Of a stretch of 64,000 nt of DNA, positions 10,069 through 20,543 are shown in pieces. A program made the translations under genes and the position numbers. The DNA is from Pantoea sp. GD03673 (GTDB lineage: Bacteria > Pseudomonadota > Gammaproteobacteria > Enterobacterales > Enterobacteriaceae): NCBI RefSeq assembly GCF_029844725.1, contig NZ_JAOCKJ010000007.1, forward strand, positions 62,001 to 126,000, written 5' to 3'. The notes under the pieces are model-generated. The model saw nothing but the letters and a program-made list of their open reading frames with translations. It searched no databases and was not told the DNA's origin. The stretch's first letter is position 1, and every line of letters starts with the position of its first letter.

Positions 10069-10353
10069 ATGACCAAGTCAGAACTGATCGAAAGACTGGC
10101 GGGACAGCATACTCATATACCGGCGAAAGTCGTTGAGGATGCAGTAAAAGAGATGCTTGAGCACATGGCCACTACGCTGGCACAGGGCGAACGCATCGAA
10201 ATCCGGGGATTCGGCAGCTTTTCTTTGCACTATCGTGCTCCGCGTACTGGACGTAACCCGAAAACGGGTGACAAAGTGGATCTGGAAGGTAAATACGTTC
10301 CCCACTTTAAGCCAGGCAAAGAGCTTCGCGATCGCGCAAATATCTACGGCTAA
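10069..10353 (+). CDS. ihfB: Integration host factor subunit beta
   Basis: 94-residue HU/IHF-family DNA-bending protein that pairs with IhfA and bends DNA sharply at specific sites in replication, recombination and transcription. The N-terminus [13 protein letters not shown] and the beta-arm segment [20 protein letters not shown], with the intercalating Pro in RNPKTG, are diagnostic. It is 82 bp downstream of rpsA, the standard rpsA-ihfB linkage, and is closed by a strong terminator. The Shine-Dalgarno GGAGG lies just before the ATG. Confidence 0.98.
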   Translation: MTKSELIERLAGQHTHIPAKVVEDAVKEMLEHMATTLAQGERIEIRGFGSFSLHYRAPRTGRNPKTGDKVDLEGKYVPHFKPGKELRDRANIYG

Positions 10354-10371
10354 GCCGATACCGAACCAGAT

Positions 10372-10401
10372 AAACGACATCTCCGGATGTCGTTTTTTTT
10401 T
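10372..10401 (+). terminator. Terminator after ihfB
   Basis: AAACGACATC-TCCG-GATGTCGTTT hairpin followed by an uninterrupted T-run to 10401. A textbook intrinsic terminator 18 bp past ihfB. Confidence 0.9.
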
Positions 10402-10544
10402 GCCTGCTATTCAGACTTAGATCCGACATCCAAATTGCGTTAACAACACTGCAATCCGTCACTCTTTTTGCGAGGCCGCCCGAGCCTGCCTGATCCTCTC
10501 CTGTAACTTTCACCGCATTTGTTCAGACTAATCGGACTCAATCA

Positions 10545-12812
10545 ATGGACACGATTATGCTGACATGGACCGTTCTGGCACGACTGGCGATCGTTGCAAC
10601 GTTACCGCTACTGCTGATGACGCAACTGCCCTCCGGTGAGGCGATAACAGCTCTGCTCGTGCTGGGTGTGGCTCTGCAGCATTGTCCTTATCAGCCCGTT
10701 CGTCTGACCGGCATCACTCTGCTATTTCTGGCATGGGCCTGTCACGACGCGCGTCTGATGGTGCGGGATATCGAACAGCTCTCGGCACAGCCTTCGACGT
10801 TCACCGTTCAGATTGACGAACTGCGTAAAGAGCGGAAGCAGATCCGGGTTCGTCTGCTGGAAGAGCAGGGCAGGATGATATTTCCGCCTCGCTTTGCCTG
10901 GATTTGGTTCGACGCTGATGCGGGCATTTACTGCCCGGGACAACGCTGGACGATGCAGCTGCGTCTTCGCCCGGTGCATGCCCGCCTGAATGAGGGGGAT
11001 TTCGATGCGCAGCGTTTTGCACTGGCTAATAATACGCCGCTCCAGGGCCGGATTCTTAAACAGGACGCTGTCAGCGATCGCTGTGATGGCCGCTGGCGTT
11101 TTATTCTGTGGCACCGTGACAGGACGCGTGAGATGCCCTCACGCGGAACGCTGGAGGCATTAGCTTTTGGTATCAGGGATGATATGAGCCAGCAGACACG
11201 TCAGCTGCTGCGGGATACGGGCACCGCACATCTGATGGCAATATCGGGCATGCACATCGCCCTGGCCGCCAGCACTGGCTGGATACTGGCGCGTGGGGTG
11301 CAATTTATCCTGCCAGCCCGCTACATCGGCTATCTTTTTCCCCTGATCGTAAGCTGGCTGTTTGCCGCCATCTATACCTGGCTCTCAGGTGCACATCCCC
11401 CTGCCGCCCGTTCACTGCTTGCGCTGACGCTATGGGCGATAACACGGTTTGCAGGTGTTCAGCTGAATAGCTGGCAGGTCTGGACGTTCTGCATAGCATT
11501 ATTGCTGGTGACGGATCCGCTGACCGTGCTTTCAGACAGTTTCTGGCTCTCGGTTCTGGCTGTGGGCATGCTGCTGGTCTGGTATCACTGGTTCCCACTG
11601 CCTGCACAGTTACGTCATCGACGGCGCTGGATCCCGTTACAGCTTTTGCATCTGCAGGCAGGCATGATGATTTTAATGGTGCCGCTGCAGGTGGCGATAT
11701 TCAACGGGATCAGTCTGACCGCGCTGGTGGCAAATGTTGTCGCTATTCCTGTCGTCTCGTTTATAACCATGCCCCTGGTGACGCTTGCCATGCTGTTGCC
11801 AGTAGCACATGTATCAGGCTTCTTCTGGGGGGCGGCCGACCTCTCATTGCGTGCCCTGTTTCACTGCCTGACGTTGCTGCCGCCAGGCTGGTGGCCGCTG
11901 AATGGAACGACCTGGTTTACGGTAATGGTCTGGGGTGGTCTGATCCTCTGGCGTGCACAACTTTTCTTCTCTCTGCCACTAAGCAGCTGCGCGATAGCAC
12001 TGGCGATGATACTGAGTCGCCAGCCAGAATATGAGCAGGGCTGGCGCATTGATATGCTGGACATTGGTCACGGACTGAGCATGGTCATTAGCCAGGGCGA
12101 CGAGGCGGTGATGTATGACACCGGGCCACGCTGGCAGAACGACAATGCGGGGAGCCGGGTGATCATTCCGTGGCTGGAGCGCAAACAACTGCGGCTAAAA
12201 CAGATCATCCTGAGTCATAAACATCTGGATCATACGGGTGGGCTGGCGGCGATCACGCAACGCTGGCCAGCGGTTGAAGTCAGAAGCGCACTGGCAGATG
12301 AGGGGCACTTACCCTGCGTACGTGGCACGCAGTGGCGCTGGCGTCAGCTTAACTTTCGGGTTGTCTGGCCGCTGACGGCCCCTTTACCGGGTGGGAATAA
12401 TGATTCCTGCGTGGTCATCGTTGATGATGGCCGGGTCCGGCTGATGTTAACCGGGGATATTGAAGCTAAAGCGGAACGCCAGCTGGTAGCACTGGAGAAA
12501 AAAGGGCTGAAGGTGGATATTCTGCAGGTTCCGCATCACGGAAGTCGTACTTCGTCGACCTCGTTGCTGCTGCGCAAAACAGAAGGCCACACTGCTATCG
12601 CCTCTCTTGCACGCTACAATGCCTGGCGCATGCCTGCGAAAAATGTGCTGGAAAACTACCGAACGGCAGGTTTTCAGTGGCTGGATACGGGCCAGTCAGG
12701 ACAAATCAGTATCCGGATAGCGCACGGCAGCGTGCAGGTTTCCACCCTGCGGGAACAATTAATGCCCCGTTGGTATCATCAGTGGTTTGGCGTCAAACGC
12801 GAATCCAGGTAG
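10545..12812 (+). CDS. comEC: ComEC/Rec2-family DNA uptake channel protein (YcaI)
   Basis: 755 residues (E. coli YcaI 754). An N-terminal soluble/OB-like part is followed by a long polytopic competence domain (about residues 190-480, rich in hydrophobic segments such as HLMAISGMHIALAAS). A C-terminal metallo-beta-lactamase domain carries His558-Lys-His560-Leu-Asp562-His563 and a later VPHHGSRTSST motif. Family knowledge: ComEC moves single-stranded DNA across the inner membrane during transformation. In enterics it is conserved although competence is rarely seen. The start could also be the ATG at 10557; neither has a strong Shine-Dalgarno. msbA follows 34 bp later, so comEC-msbA-lpxK may be cotranscribed as in E. 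coli. Confidence 0.93.
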   Translation: MDTIMLTWTVLARLAIVATLPLLLMTQLPSGEAITALLVLGVALQHCPYQPVRLTGITLLFLAWACHDARLMVRDIEQLSAQPSTFTVQIDELRKERKQIRVRLLEEQGRMIFPPRFAWIWFDADAGIYCPGQRWTMQLRLRPVHARLNEGDFDAQRFALANNTPLQGRILKQDAVSDRCDGRWRFILWHRDRTREMPSRGTLEALAFGIRDDMSQQTRQLLRDTGTAHLMAISGMHIALAASTGWILARGVQFILPARYIGYLFPLIVSWLFAAIYTWLSGAHPPAARSLLALTLWAITRFAGVQLNSWQVWTFCIALLLVTDPLTVLSDSFWLSVLAVGMLLVWYHWFPLPAQLRHRRRWIPLQLLHLQAGMMILMVPLQVAIFNGISLTALVANVVAIPVVSFITMPLVTLAMLLPVAHVSGFFWGAADLSLRALFHCLTLLPPGWWPLNGTTWFTVMVWGGLILWRAQLFFSLPLSSCAIALAMILSRQPEYEQGWRIDMLDIGHGLSMVISQGDEAVMYDTGPRWQNDNAGSRVIIPWLERKQLRLKQIILSHKHLDHTGGLAAITQRWPAVEVRSALADEGHLPCVRGTQWRWRQLNFRVVWPLTAPLPGGNNDSCVVIVDDGRVRLMLTGDIEAKAERQLVALEKKGLKVDILQVPHHGSRTSSTSLLLRKTEGHTAIASLARYNAWRMPAKNVLENYRTAGFQWLDTGQSGQISIRIAHGSVQVSTLREQLMPRWYHQWFGVKRESR

Positions 12813-12846
12813 AATGGCCGGCTATTTCCAACAGCGTGAATAAATA

Positions 12847-14595
12847 ATGCATCAAGATAAAGATCTCTCTACGTGGCAGACGTTTCGCCGACTCTGGCCG
12901 ATGATCGCGCCTAATAAAGCGGGATTGATTGTGGCCTCTGTCGCCCTGATTATTAATGCTGCGGGCGACGCCTTAATGCTCTCCCTGTTGAAACCCTTAC
13001 TGGATGATGGCTTTGGTAAAGCTGACAGGTCAGTAATGCTGTGGATGCCCTTAGTGGTTATTGGCCTGATGCTGGTTCGCGGAATAACCAGTTATATCTC
13101 CAGTTACTGCATCTCCTGGGTCTCTGGCAACGTTGTGATGAACATCCGCCGTCGACTCTTCAGCCACATGATGGGCATGCCGGTTTCGTTTTTTGACCAG
13201 CAGTCGACCGGCACCCTGTTGTCGCGCATTACCTACGATTCTGAGCAGGTCGCGTCCTCGTCGTCTGGCGCACTGGTCACCGTTGTGCGTGAAGGTGCTT
13301 CGATTATTGGCCTGTTCATCATGATGTTTTACTACAGCTGGCAGCTGTCGTTGATCCTGATTGTACTGGCTCCTGTCGTCTCCTTTGCGATTCGCACGGT
13401 ATCAAAGCGTTTCCGCAGCATCAGCAAAAGTATGCAGAACACCATGGGGCAGGTGACAACCAGCGCCGAGCAGATGCTGAAGGGCCACAAAGAGGTGCTT
13501 ATTTTTGGCGGTCAGGAAATTGAATCGGAGCGCTTTTCCCGCGTCAGTAACCGCATGCGTCAGCAGGGCATGAAACTGGTCTCCGCCTCTTCTATTTCCG
13601 ATCCGGTAATTCAGCTGATCGCGTCGCTGGCCCTGGCGTTTGTCCTCTATGCCGCCAGCTTCCCCAGCGTGATGGATACCCTGACTGCCGGAACCATCAC
13701 CGTGGTCTTCTCTTCGATGATTGCCCTGATGCGACCCCTTAAGTCACTGACCAACGTCAATGCCCAGTTCCAGCGTGGCATGGCCGCCTGTCAGACGCTG
13801 TTTTCCATTCTGGATAGCGAACAGGAAGTGGACAACGGTAAGCGCGAAATTACCCGCGCTAAAGGCGATATCGAATTCCGCGACGTGACATTTACCTACC
13901 CGGGTCGTGAAGTACCGGCACTGCGTAATATCAATCTGTCGCTGCCTGCCGGAAAAACAGTCGCGCTGGTGGGCCGCTCCGGTTCCGGTAAGTCTACGAT
14001 GGCGAGCCTGCTGACCCGCTTTTATGACATTCAGCAGGGCGAAATTCTGCTGGACGGTTTTGACCTGCGTGAGTACAGCCTGCGTTCGCTGCGTAATCAG
14101 GTGGCGCTGGTGTCGCAGAATGTGCATCTTTTCAACGACACGATTGCCAATAACATCGCCTATGCGCGCAGTGAACAATACAGCCGTGAAGAGATCGAGC
14201 GGGCGGCCACCATGGCGCATGCCATGGACTTTATCAACAAAATGGATCAGGGCCTGGATACGGTCATTGGTGAGAATGGCGTGCTGTTATCTGGCGGTCA
14301 GCGTCAGCGTATTGCCATCGCCCGTGCCCTGCTGCGCGACTGTCCGATATTGATCCTCGATGAAGCGACATCCGCTCTGGATACTGAGTCAGAACGGGCT
14401 ATTCAGTCGGCGCTGGATGAGTTGCAGAAGAACCGCACCTCGCTGGTGATTGCGCATCGCCTCTCCACGATTGAAAAAGCGGATGAGATTGTGGTGATTG
14501 AAGATGGTCAGATTGTTGAACGCGGAACGCATCAGGTGCTGCTGGAAGAACGTGGTGCCTATGCTCAGCTGCACAAGATGCAATTCGGCCAATGA
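12847..14595 (+). CDS. msbA: Lipid A export ATP-binding/permease protein
   Basis: 582 residues, the exact E. coli length. It is a homodimeric ABC exporter that flips core-lipid A across the inner membrane. The N-terminal half has six transmembrane helices and the C-terminal half is a nucleotide-binding domain. Walker [10 protein letters not shown] is at residues 376-384, the signature [16 protein letters not shown] follows, and the Walker B is [12 protein letters not shown]. The stop codon overlaps the lpxK start by 4 bp (ATGA type), showing translational coupling with the lipid A kinase that makes its substrate. Confidence 0.98.
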   Translation: MHQDKDLSTWQTFRRLWPMIAPNKAGLIVASVALIINAAGDALMLSLLKPLLDDGFGKADRSVMLWMPLVVIGLMLVRGITSYISSYCISWVSGNVVMNIRRRLFSHMMGMPVSFFDQQSTGTLLSRITYDSEQVASSSSGALVTVVREGASIIGLFIMMFYYSWQLSLILIVLAPVVSFAIRTVSKRFRSISKSMQNTMGQVTTSAEQMLKGHKEVLIFGGQEIESERFSRVSNRMRQQGMKLVSASSISDPVIQLIASLALAFVLYAASFPSVMDTLTAGTITVVFSSMIALMRPLKSLTNVNAQFQRGMAACQTLFSILDSEQEVDNGKREITRAKGDIEFRDVTFTYPGREVPALRNINLSLPAGKTVALVGRSGSGKSTMASLLTRFYDIQQGEILLDGFDLREYSLRSLRNQVALVSQNVHLFNDTIANNIAYARSEQYSREEIERAATMAHAMDFINKMDQGLDTVIGENGVLLSGGQRQRIAIARALLRDCPILILDEATSALDTESERAIQSALDELQKNRTSLVIAHRLSTIEKADEIVVIEDGQIVERGTHQVLLEERGAYAQLHKMQFGQ

Positions 14596-15578
14596 TTGAA
14601 CGTATCTGGAGTGGTCGCTCACCGCTATGGCTAGTGCTATGGCCATTCAGCCTGCTGTATGGTGCGATCACGGCCCTGATACGTTTCAGTTACCGGCGCG
14701 GCTGGCGTAAAAGCTGGCGTTCGCCTCTGCCGGTGGTGGTGGTGGGTAATCTGACTGCTGGCGGGAATGGAAAGACGCCGGTGGTCATCTGGCTGGTCGA
14801 GGCGTTGCAGCAGCGCGGCCTGCGTGCTGGTGTTGTCTCAAGAGGCTATGGCGGTAAGGCGGACCACTATCCCTTGCTCGTCACGGCACAGACCCGCACC
14901 GAACAGGCCGGTGATGAACCGGTTCTGATCGCTCAGCGTACCGGGGCACCGGTCGCAGTCGCGCCTGAACGGCGGCGGGCGATTGAGGCGTTACTGCAAC
15001 AGGGGCCGCTGGATGTCATCATCACTGATGATGGCCTGCAACATTACGCTCTGCAGCGCGATCGCGAGATCGTGGTGGTTGATGGCGTACGTCGTTTTGG
15101 TAATGGCTGGTGGCTACCTGCGGGTCCGATGCGCGAGCGTGCAGACCGTCTGAAGCAGGTCGATGCCATTATTGCTAACGGTGGCGAAGCGCTGCCCGGC
15201 GAGATTGCTATGCAACTTCAGCCCGGGCTTGCCACCAATCTGCTGACCGGAGAAACCTGCCCGACTGAGCGGCTGAGTGAAGTGGTTGCGATGGCCGGTA
15301 TTGGTCATCCCCCCCGTTTCTTCACCACGCTGAAACAGCAGGGCATCACGCCAGTTGCTGAAATCGCCTTTGCCGATCATCACGCCTACAGCAAAGATGA
15401 GCTGACCCGATTACTTCAGACGGGCCAGCACCTGCTGATGACGGAAAAGGATGCGGTGAAATGCCGTCACTTTGCTCAGCCCGAATGGTGGTATCTCCCG
15501 GTCGATGCCCGTTTAACCGGCCAGGCGGTGTTGCCGCTGCTGGACGATATCGAACAACTCTGCCGCCGTACTCACTGA
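14592..15578 (+). CDS. lpxK: Tetraacyldisaccharide 4'-kinase
   Basis: 328 residues. It phosphorylates the 4' position of the lipid A disaccharide at the inner face of the inner membrane. An N-terminal membrane-associating segment ([18 protein letters not shown]) precedes the P-loop [11 protein letters not shown] at residues 52-62. The [11 protein letters not shown] motif characteristic of LpxK follows. It overlaps msbA by 4 bp. Confidence 0.97.
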   Translation: MIERIWSGRSPLWLVLWPFSLLYGAITALIRFSYRRGWRKSWRSPLPVVVVGNLTAGGNGKTPVVIWLVEALQQRGLRAGVVSRGYGGKADHYPLLVTAQTRTEQAGDEPVLIAQRTGAPVAVAPERRRAIEALLQQGPLDVIITDDGLQHYALQRDREIVVVDGVRRFGNGWWLPAGPMRERADRLKQVDAIIANGGEALPGEIAMQLQPGLATNLLTGETCPTERLSEVVAMAGIGHPPRFFTTLKQQGITPVAEIAFADHHAYSKDELTRLLQTGQHLLMTEKDAVKCRHFAQPEWWYLPVDARLTGQAVLPLLDDIEQLCRRTH

Positions 15579-15617
15579 TACCCGCACTCATTCAGGTGAA
15601 GCCTGATAAGGAAGAGG

Positions 15618-16832
15618 ATGAACAGCCCGCATTCACTTTCGTTACAGCAAGCACGCCACCTTCATCTCGCCGCACAGGGCCTGCTGCGTGCGCCGGCAAA
15701 ACGCGCCGTTTATCAGGATTTGATTAACTGCATCTCCCGCATGTCACTGCTGCAAATCGATACCATCCATGTCGTGGCCCGCAGTCCTTATCTGGTGCTG
15801 TTCAGTCGCCTGGGACATTATCCTCAGGCATGGCTGGAACAGGCGCTCGCACGGGGTGAACTCTTTGAGTACTGGGCGCACGAAGCCTGCTTTATTCCCC
15901 GGTCCGATTACAGACTTCTTCGTCATCGTATGCTGTCGCCGGAACGGCTGGGCTGGAAGTACAACGCGCAATGGGTCGCTGACCACCAGCAGGCGATTGC
16001 CGAATTACTGCAGCAGATTCAGGAAAACGGCCCGGTACGCGCCGCCGATTTTACGCATACCGATAACCCGAAATCAGGCTGGTGGGCATGGAAACCGCAC
16101 AAACGTCATCTGGAAAATCTCTTCAGCGCCGGTGAGCTGATGGTCGCAGAACGCCGTAATTTTCAGCGCGTCTATGATTTGCGCAGCCGCGTGATGCCGG
16201 ACTGGCAGGATGAGCAACATGGCATCAGCGAAGCCGAGGCAATCCGTCAGATGCTGATGAACAGCGCCCGCAGCCTGGGGGTTTTCCGTACGGCCTGGCT
16301 GGCGGACTACTATCGCCTGAAGCGGGCCCCCCTGAACGAATTTATCGCTGACGCCCAGGCTGCGGGCGATCTGGTCGCTGTCAACACAGAGGGACTGGGC
16401 GCGATGTGGCTGCATCGTGACACCTTGCCGCTACTGGAGACACCGCTGCAGGCAACGCACAGCGCGCTGCTGTCGCCATTTGATCCGGTAGTCTGGGATC
16501 GCAAACGTGCGCTGGAGCTGTTCAGTTTTGACTACCGTATTGAGTGCTACACGCCGGAGAAAAAACGCAAGTTTGGCTATTTTGTTTTGCCCATCCTTCA
16601 TCGCGGTCAGATAAAAGGGCGGCTGGATGCCCGCATGCTGCGTCAGGCAAAACAGCTGGAGATTAAAAATATCTGGCTGGAAGAGAAGACCCGCGTCACG
16701 ACGCGCTTTGCCGTGGATATCCGTCGTGCGATTGAGCGCTTCGCTGCCTGGCAGGGGGCAGAAAGCGTCGCGATTCTGCAGGCACCAGATGCGCTCAAAG
16801 AGCAGTGGCCAGCTCTGTGGACGCTGAATTAA
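15618..16832 (+). CDS. ycaQ: Winged-helix DNA glycosylase YcaQ (AlkX/AlkZ-like, interstrand cross-link repair)
   Basis: 404 residues of the HTH_42 (AlkZ-like) family. E. coli YcaQ, also called AlkX, removes N7-alkylguanine and unhooks nitrogen-mustard interstrand cross-links. The start at 15618 has a GGAAGAGG Shine-Dalgarno and gives the typical SLQQARHLHLAAQGL N-terminus. The catalytic Q-phi-D signature of the AlkX branch is visible as Gln46-Ile47-Asp48 in MSLLQIDTIHVVARS. It lies 39 bp after lpxK and is probably read from the same transcript. A hairpin follows its stop. Confidence 0.92.
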   Translation: MNSPHSLSLQQARHLHLAAQGLLRAPAKRAVYQDLINCISRMSLLQIDTIHVVARSPYLVLFSRLGHYPQAWLEQALARGELFEYWAHEACFIPRSDYRLLRHRMLSPERLGWKYNAQWVADHQQAIAELLQQIQENGPVRAADFTHTDNPKSGWWAWKPHKRHLENLFSAGELMVAERRNFQRVYDLRSRVMPDWQDEQHGISEAEAIRQMLMNSARSLGVFRTAWLADYYRLKRAPLNEFIADAQAAGDLVAVNTEGLGAMWLHRDTLPLLETPLQATHSALLSPFDPVVWDRKRALELFSFDYRIECYTPEKKRKFGYFVLPILHRGQIKGRLDARMLRQAKQLEIKNIWLEEKTRVTTRFAVDIRRAIERFAAWQGAESVAILQAPDALKEQWPALWTLN

Positions 16833-16852
16833 TCAATTTTGCGGCAGCCGCC

Positions 16853-16879
16853 GCGGGATGACGTTTTACCCCATCCCGC
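16853..16879 (+). terminator. Hairpin after ycaQ
   Basis: Perfect 8-bp inverted repeat GCGGGATG / CATCCCGC with an 11-base loop, 20 bp past ycaQ. No T-run follows, so it may be Rho-assisted or only an mRNA 3'-end structure. Confidence 0.35.
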
Positions 16880-16937
16880 ATAAGCCGCGCTATGGTATGC
16901 TTGAATCCTTACGCATTCGGTCCCTGATGGAGGACAT

Positions 16938-17120
16938 ATGGATCATCGTTTACTCGAAATCGTTGCCTGCCCGGTGTGCAATGGCAAACTCTATTTCAAC
17001 AATGCTCAGCAGGAGCTGATCTGCAAACCTGATGGCCTGGCCTTCCCGGTTCGGGACGGCATTCCGGTGCTGCTGGAAACGGAAGCCCGTACTCTGTCAG
17101 TTGAAGAGATTCATCCATGA
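16938..17120 (+). CDS. ycaR: Trm112-family small protein YcaR
   Basis: 60-residue UPF0434/Trm112-family protein. It starts [20 protein letters not shown] with a CPVC pair, but the second Cys pair of zinc-binding family members is only partly kept (ELICKPDG). Trm112 proteins activate methyltransferases in eukaryotes and archaea; the function in enterics is unknown. The strong Shine-Dalgarno GGAGGA precedes the ATG. Its stop overlaps the kdsB start by 4 bp, so the two are translationally coupled. Confidence 0.93.
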   Translation: MDHRLLEIVACPVCNGKLYFNNAQQELICKPDGLAFPVRDGIPVLLETEARTLSVEEIHP

Positions 17121-17866
17121 GTTTCACTGCCATCATTCCTGCGCGCTATGCGTCAACCCGCTTACCCGGCAAGCCGCTTGTTGATATTCACGGTAAGCCG
17201 ATGGTCGTGCATGTGATGGAGCGCGCCCGTGAATCGGGTGCCAGCCGGGTCATTGTTGCCACCGATCATCCCGACGTAGCCAGAGCAGTGGAAGCGGCAG
17301 GCGGCGAAGTCTGTATGACGCGTGCCGATCACCAGTCCGGCACGGAGCGGCTGGCGGAAGTGATCGAAAAGTATCAGTTCGCCGATGATGAAATCATTGT
17401 CAACGTGCAGGGAGACGAGCCCATGATTCCGGCAGAGATTGTGCGTCAGGTGGCGATCAATCTGGCGGGTTCGGCGGCAGGGATGGCAACGCTGGCCGTA
17501 CCGATTACCGAAGCGGAAGAAGCCTTCAATCCGAACGCGGTGAAAGTCGTCATGGATGTGAATGGCTATGCGCTCTATTTTTCACGGGCGACCATTCCCT
17601 GGGATCGTGAACGGTATGCTGCCTCGCGCGAGCAGATCGGTGATACGCTGCTTCGCCACATTGGCATCTACGCCTATCGTGCCGGTTTTATTCGCCGCTA
17701 TGTAGCCTGGGCACCTTGTCCTCTGGAACAGATTGAGCTGCTCGAACAACTGCGTGTCTTATGGTACGGCGAAAAAATTCATGTCGCCGTCGCGAAAACC
17801 ATTCCCAGTGTGGGCGTGGATACGCCAGACGATTTGCAACGCGTCCGCAATGCCATGCAGGCCTGA
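17117..17866 (+). CDS. kdsB: 3-deoxy-manno-octulosonate cytidylyltransferase
   Basis: 249 residues. It makes CMP-Kdo from CTP and Kdo, the activated sugar for the LPS inner core. The nucleotide-binding N-terminus [19 protein letters not shown] and the central [10 protein letters not shown] motif are typical of the family. It is coupled to ycaR by a 4-bp overlap and lies in the msbA-lpxK-ycaQ-ycaR-kdsB envelope cluster. Confidence 0.97.
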   Translation: MSFTAIIPARYASTRLPGKPLVDIHGKPMVVHVMERARESGASRVIVATDHPDVARAVEAAGGEVCMTRADHQSGTERLAEVIEKYQFADDEIIVNVQGDEPMIPAEIVRQVAINLAGSAAGMATLAVPITEAEEAFNPNAVKVVMDVNGYALYFSRATIPWDRERYAASREQIGDTLLRHIGIYAYRAGFIRRYVAWAPCPLEQIELLEQLRVLWYGEKIHVAVAKTIPSVGVDTPDDLQRVRNAMQA

Positions 17867-17867
17867 T

Positions 17868-17893
17868 AAACGGGGGAGCCTGTCTCCCCGTTT
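17868..17893 (+). terminator. Hairpin after kdsB
   Basis: AAACGGGG(G)AG pairs with CTCCCCGTTT across CCTGT with one bulged G. It begins directly after the kdsB stop. There is no T-run behind it, so termination is uncertain. Confidence 0.4.
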
Positions 17894-17973
17894 CAGCGCA
17901 CCGTTATTGATCCGCCGCTAAACGTCAGTACTTCCTTCAGGATATTGTGATACTCATCTGAGGAGGATGCCGC

Positions 17974-18867
17974 ATGGAACAGCTTAAATCGGAACTCACG
18001 CTGGCGCTGGGTGAAACCGTCAGTCGCCTCGAATTAATCAGTGAACAGCCGCCCTCCCGGCTCTATGCCCTGTACGATCGGGAAGGGCATCCCATGCCAA
18101 TGGTGGCAAAATATTTTCGTCATCAGGGGCGGGCCGCGCTGGAAGCCAGAAAGCTGGCGTTGCTGGGGCAGGCCGGGCTAATCGCCGTACCAGCGGTTTA
18201 TGGTCTGGTACTGAGCCAGCAGCCGCCGGTGCATGAAATGCTCCTGCTTGCGCGACTGAATGGTGTGACGGCAGAGGCACCCGCGCGGGATGTTCAGCGC
18301 TGGCAACAGTTTTGCGAGCAGGCGGTCGAGGGACTGCTGGCCTGGCACCGGCTCGACAGCCACGGCCTGGTCGGAACGGTAGACAGCACGCAGCAGAATC
18401 ACTGGCCAGCATGGTATGCACAACGGGTTGAGGTCTTGTGGTCGACCCTGAGCTATCTGCGTCCGCCTGATTTTACGCTGGAAGATCGCCAGATTCTGTT
18501 CCGCTGCCGGTCGCGTCTGGCGCATCTGTTCCGAGACTTCGACGATCCCTGTGTGATGGTTCACGGCAACGTGCGGCTGCAGAGCATGCTGAAAAACAGC
18601 CGCAGCGACCAGTTAATCGCAATGATACAGCCGGGCACAATTCTCTGGGCACCCCGTGAATATGACCTGATCCATCTGGATACGTCGCCCGCCGAAACGG
18701 CGCTGCTGCACAACTACCTGCAACGGGCCCCGGTTTCGGAGGGCTTTGTCTGGCGTCGGTGGATGTATCAACTTTGGGACTGCATCGAGCACCTGACACA
18801 GACCGGCACGTTTAACCGTCTGCGTTTTGACCATGCCCGAGCAGAGCTACTTCCCTGGCTCGGCTGA
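17974..18867 (+). CDS. ycbJ: Putative phosphotransferase YcbJ
   Basis: 297 residues, same length as E. coli YcbJ. The protein resembles the aminoglycoside phosphotransferase/kinase-like fold: an N-terminal lobe is followed by a CVMVHGNVRLQSML segment where such kinases carry the catalytic loop (HGD/HGN). Substrate and role are unknown. A strong AGGAGG Shine-Dalgarno lies 8 bp before the ATG. Its 3' end overlaps the convergent elyC 3' end by 21 bp. Confidence 0.88.
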   Translation: MEQLKSELTLALGETVSRLELISEQPPSRLYALYDREGHPMPMVAKYFRHQGRAALEARKLALLGQAGLIAVPAVYGLVLSQQPPVHEMLLLARLNGVTAEAPARDVQRWQQFCEQAVEGLLAWHRLDSHGLVGTVDSTQQNHWPAWYAQRVEVLWSTLSYLRPPDFTLEDRQILFRCRSRLAHLFRDFDDPCVMVHGNVRLQSMLKNSRSDQLIAMIQPGTILWAPREYDLIHLDTSPAETALLHNYLQRAPVSEGFVWRRWMYQLWDCIEHLTQTGTFNRLRFDHARAELLPWLG

Positions 18868-19632
18868 GCCGGACTCCTCACCTTTCAGTCGCTGCAGCAG
18901 CGTGCCGAGCGTCTCATACACCGCCCGTTCGCTGTGACTCAGCCAGATCGATGACGGTATCGCCCGTTCCCAGCCATTCAGCGGTGAGGTAATCGCCAGT
19001 TGATTAGCTGGCGCAGCAATTGGCGTCAAACCGACCGCGTGGAAAAAGCGTATTGCCCGCGGCATATGATTCGCGGAGGTGACCAGCAGCAACGGACGAT
19101 CGCCTACCACCGTTTTCACTGCCTGCGCTTCATCTGCGGTATCACGAGGCTGGTCGAGAATCTGAATATGTTCGCGTGGAACGCCCAGACTTTCTGCCAC
19201 CTGAGCGGCTACCCAGGCACTGCTCTTCGGATTGGTGCCGCCTGCGGCACCGGTAAAAATCAGGGTCGACTGCGGATTGCGTTGCCATTGACGAATGCCT
19301 TCCGCTACTCGTGGCAGGCTGTTATTCAGCAGGTTTGAGCTGGGTGCCCATGCCGGGTTGAAGGTATAGCCACCGCCCAGCACCACAATGTAATCCACTT
19401 TCTCTGTGCCGTTCCAGGTCGGATAGCGGTTGTCCAGCGGCAAAAGCAGCCGATCGGCTAACGGTTGCAGGCTCAGCAGCAGCAGTAACAGCCAGCTGAC
19501 GGAGATCACGATTTTGCCGCTTTTTTGCCAGTCAGTGAACCAAAGCAGTAAAATGCCCAGCGCCATCAGCAAAAGCAGAAACGGCAAGGGTAAAAGCAGC
19601 CCGCCAATGACTTTTTTCAGGGTAAATAACAT
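18847..19632 (-). CDS. elyC: Envelope biogenesis factor ElyC (DUF218)
   Basis: 261 residues from the ATG at 19632, giving MLFTLKKVIGGLLLPLPF, the family N-terminus. A longer frame to 19887 runs into the cmoM coding region and is rejected. Two N-terminal membrane segments are followed by a DUF218 domain (KVDYIVVLGGGYTFNPAW, LLVTSANHMPRAIRFF). E. coli ElyC (YcbC) supports peptidoglycan synthesis at low temperature and affects lipid-carrier use. It is convergent with ycbJ (21-bp 3' overlap) and divergent from cmoM. Confidence 0.93.
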   Translation of the reverse strand: MLFTLKKVIGGLLLPLPFLLLLMALGILLLWFTDWQKSGKIVISVSWLLLLLLSLQPLADRLLLPLDNRYPTWNGTEKVDYIVVLGGGYTFNPAWAPSSNLLNNSLPRVAEGIRQWQRNPQSTLIFTGAAGGTNPKSSAWVAAQVAESLGVPREHIQILDQPRDTADEAQAVKTVVGDRPLLLVTSANHMPRAIRFFHAVGLTPIAAPANQLAITSPLNGWERAIPSSIWLSHSERAVYETLGTLLQRLKGEESGSAEPGK

Positions 19633-19757
19633 CAAAAATGCGTCCTGTTGTCCGAAAATAGAGCACCCGGAAGGGAAGATGGGGATGAAAGGTTCATTCT
19701 TCTGGTGCCTGTGACAAAATAGCACAAGTCTCACCGCAGCAAACCGGAGCGCATGCC

Positions 19758-20543
19758 ATGCAGGATCGTAACTTTGACGATCTCGCGGATAAATTTTCGC
19801 AAAATATTTACGGCACCACCAAAGGGAAAATACGCCAGGCCATTCTCCGGGATGAGCTGGAAAAGATATTGCCCGGACTCTCTCCACACCCGCTTTCGGT
19901 GCTGGATGCTGGCGGCGGTGTCGGCCAGGTCTCCAGCGGGCTTGCTGCCCAGGGCCATCAGGTTCTGCTGTGCGACCTCTCTGCTGAGATGCTGCGACGG
20001 GCCGCAGAAAATGCGGCGGCGCAGGGTGTGAGCCACAACATGCAATTCAGACAAATTAGCGCGCAGCAGGTGGGCGAACATTTGGATAAGCCGGTGGATC
20101 TGGTATTGTTCCACGCTGTGCTTGAGTGGGTCGCTGAACCGGAGAAGGTGCTTAAAGCGCTGTTCGATCTGCTGCGTCCAGGGGGGGTTATGTCGCTGAT
20201 GTTTTACAATCTGCACGGCCTGACATTGCGCACCTTAACGCTGGGTAACTTCGGCTATCTGCGCACCAACCTGACCAAACGCAAAAAACGCACGCTGTCG
20301 CCTGACTATCCCCGCGATCCCGAACAGGTCTATCGCTGGCTGGAGGCGTGTGGTTTTGTGATTGAGCAGCGTGCCGGGATCCGGGTATTCAGTGACTACA
20401 TGAAACCGCCGAAGGGCGAGCCAAAAAGCGACGACGAAATTATTGAGATGGAGCGGCGTTACTGCCGTCAGGAACCCTTTTTAAGCTTAGGGCGCTACAT
20501 CCACGTGACCGCGCGTAAACCGGGGCAGAAGGACGAATTATGA
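19758..20543 (+). CDS. cmoM: tRNA carboxymethyluridine(34) 5-O-methyltransferase CmoM
   Basis: 261-residue class I SAM-dependent methyltransferase (formerly SmtA). It methylates the carboxyl of cmo5U34 in tRNA to mcmo5U. The SAM-binding motif [16 protein letters not shown] starts near residue 48, followed by an acidic loop [10 protein letters not shown]. It is the first gene of the cmoM-mukF-mukE-mukB operon; its TGA overlaps the mukF ATG by 4 bp. The link to condensin genes is conserved in enterics but has no known functional reason. Confidence 0.95.
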   Translation: MQDRNFDDLADKFSQNIYGTTKGKIRQAILRDELEKILPGLSPHPLSVLDAGGGVGQVSSGLAAQGHQVLLCDLSAEMLRRAAENAAAQGVSHNMQFRQISAQQVGEHLDKPVDLVLFHAVLEWVAEPEKVLKALFDLLRPGGVMSLMFYNLHGLTLRTLTLGNFGYLRTNLTKRKKRTLSPDYPRDPEQVYRWLEACGFVIEQRAGIRVFSDYMKPPKGEPKSDDEIIEMERRYCRQEPFLSLGRYIHVTARKPGQKDEL

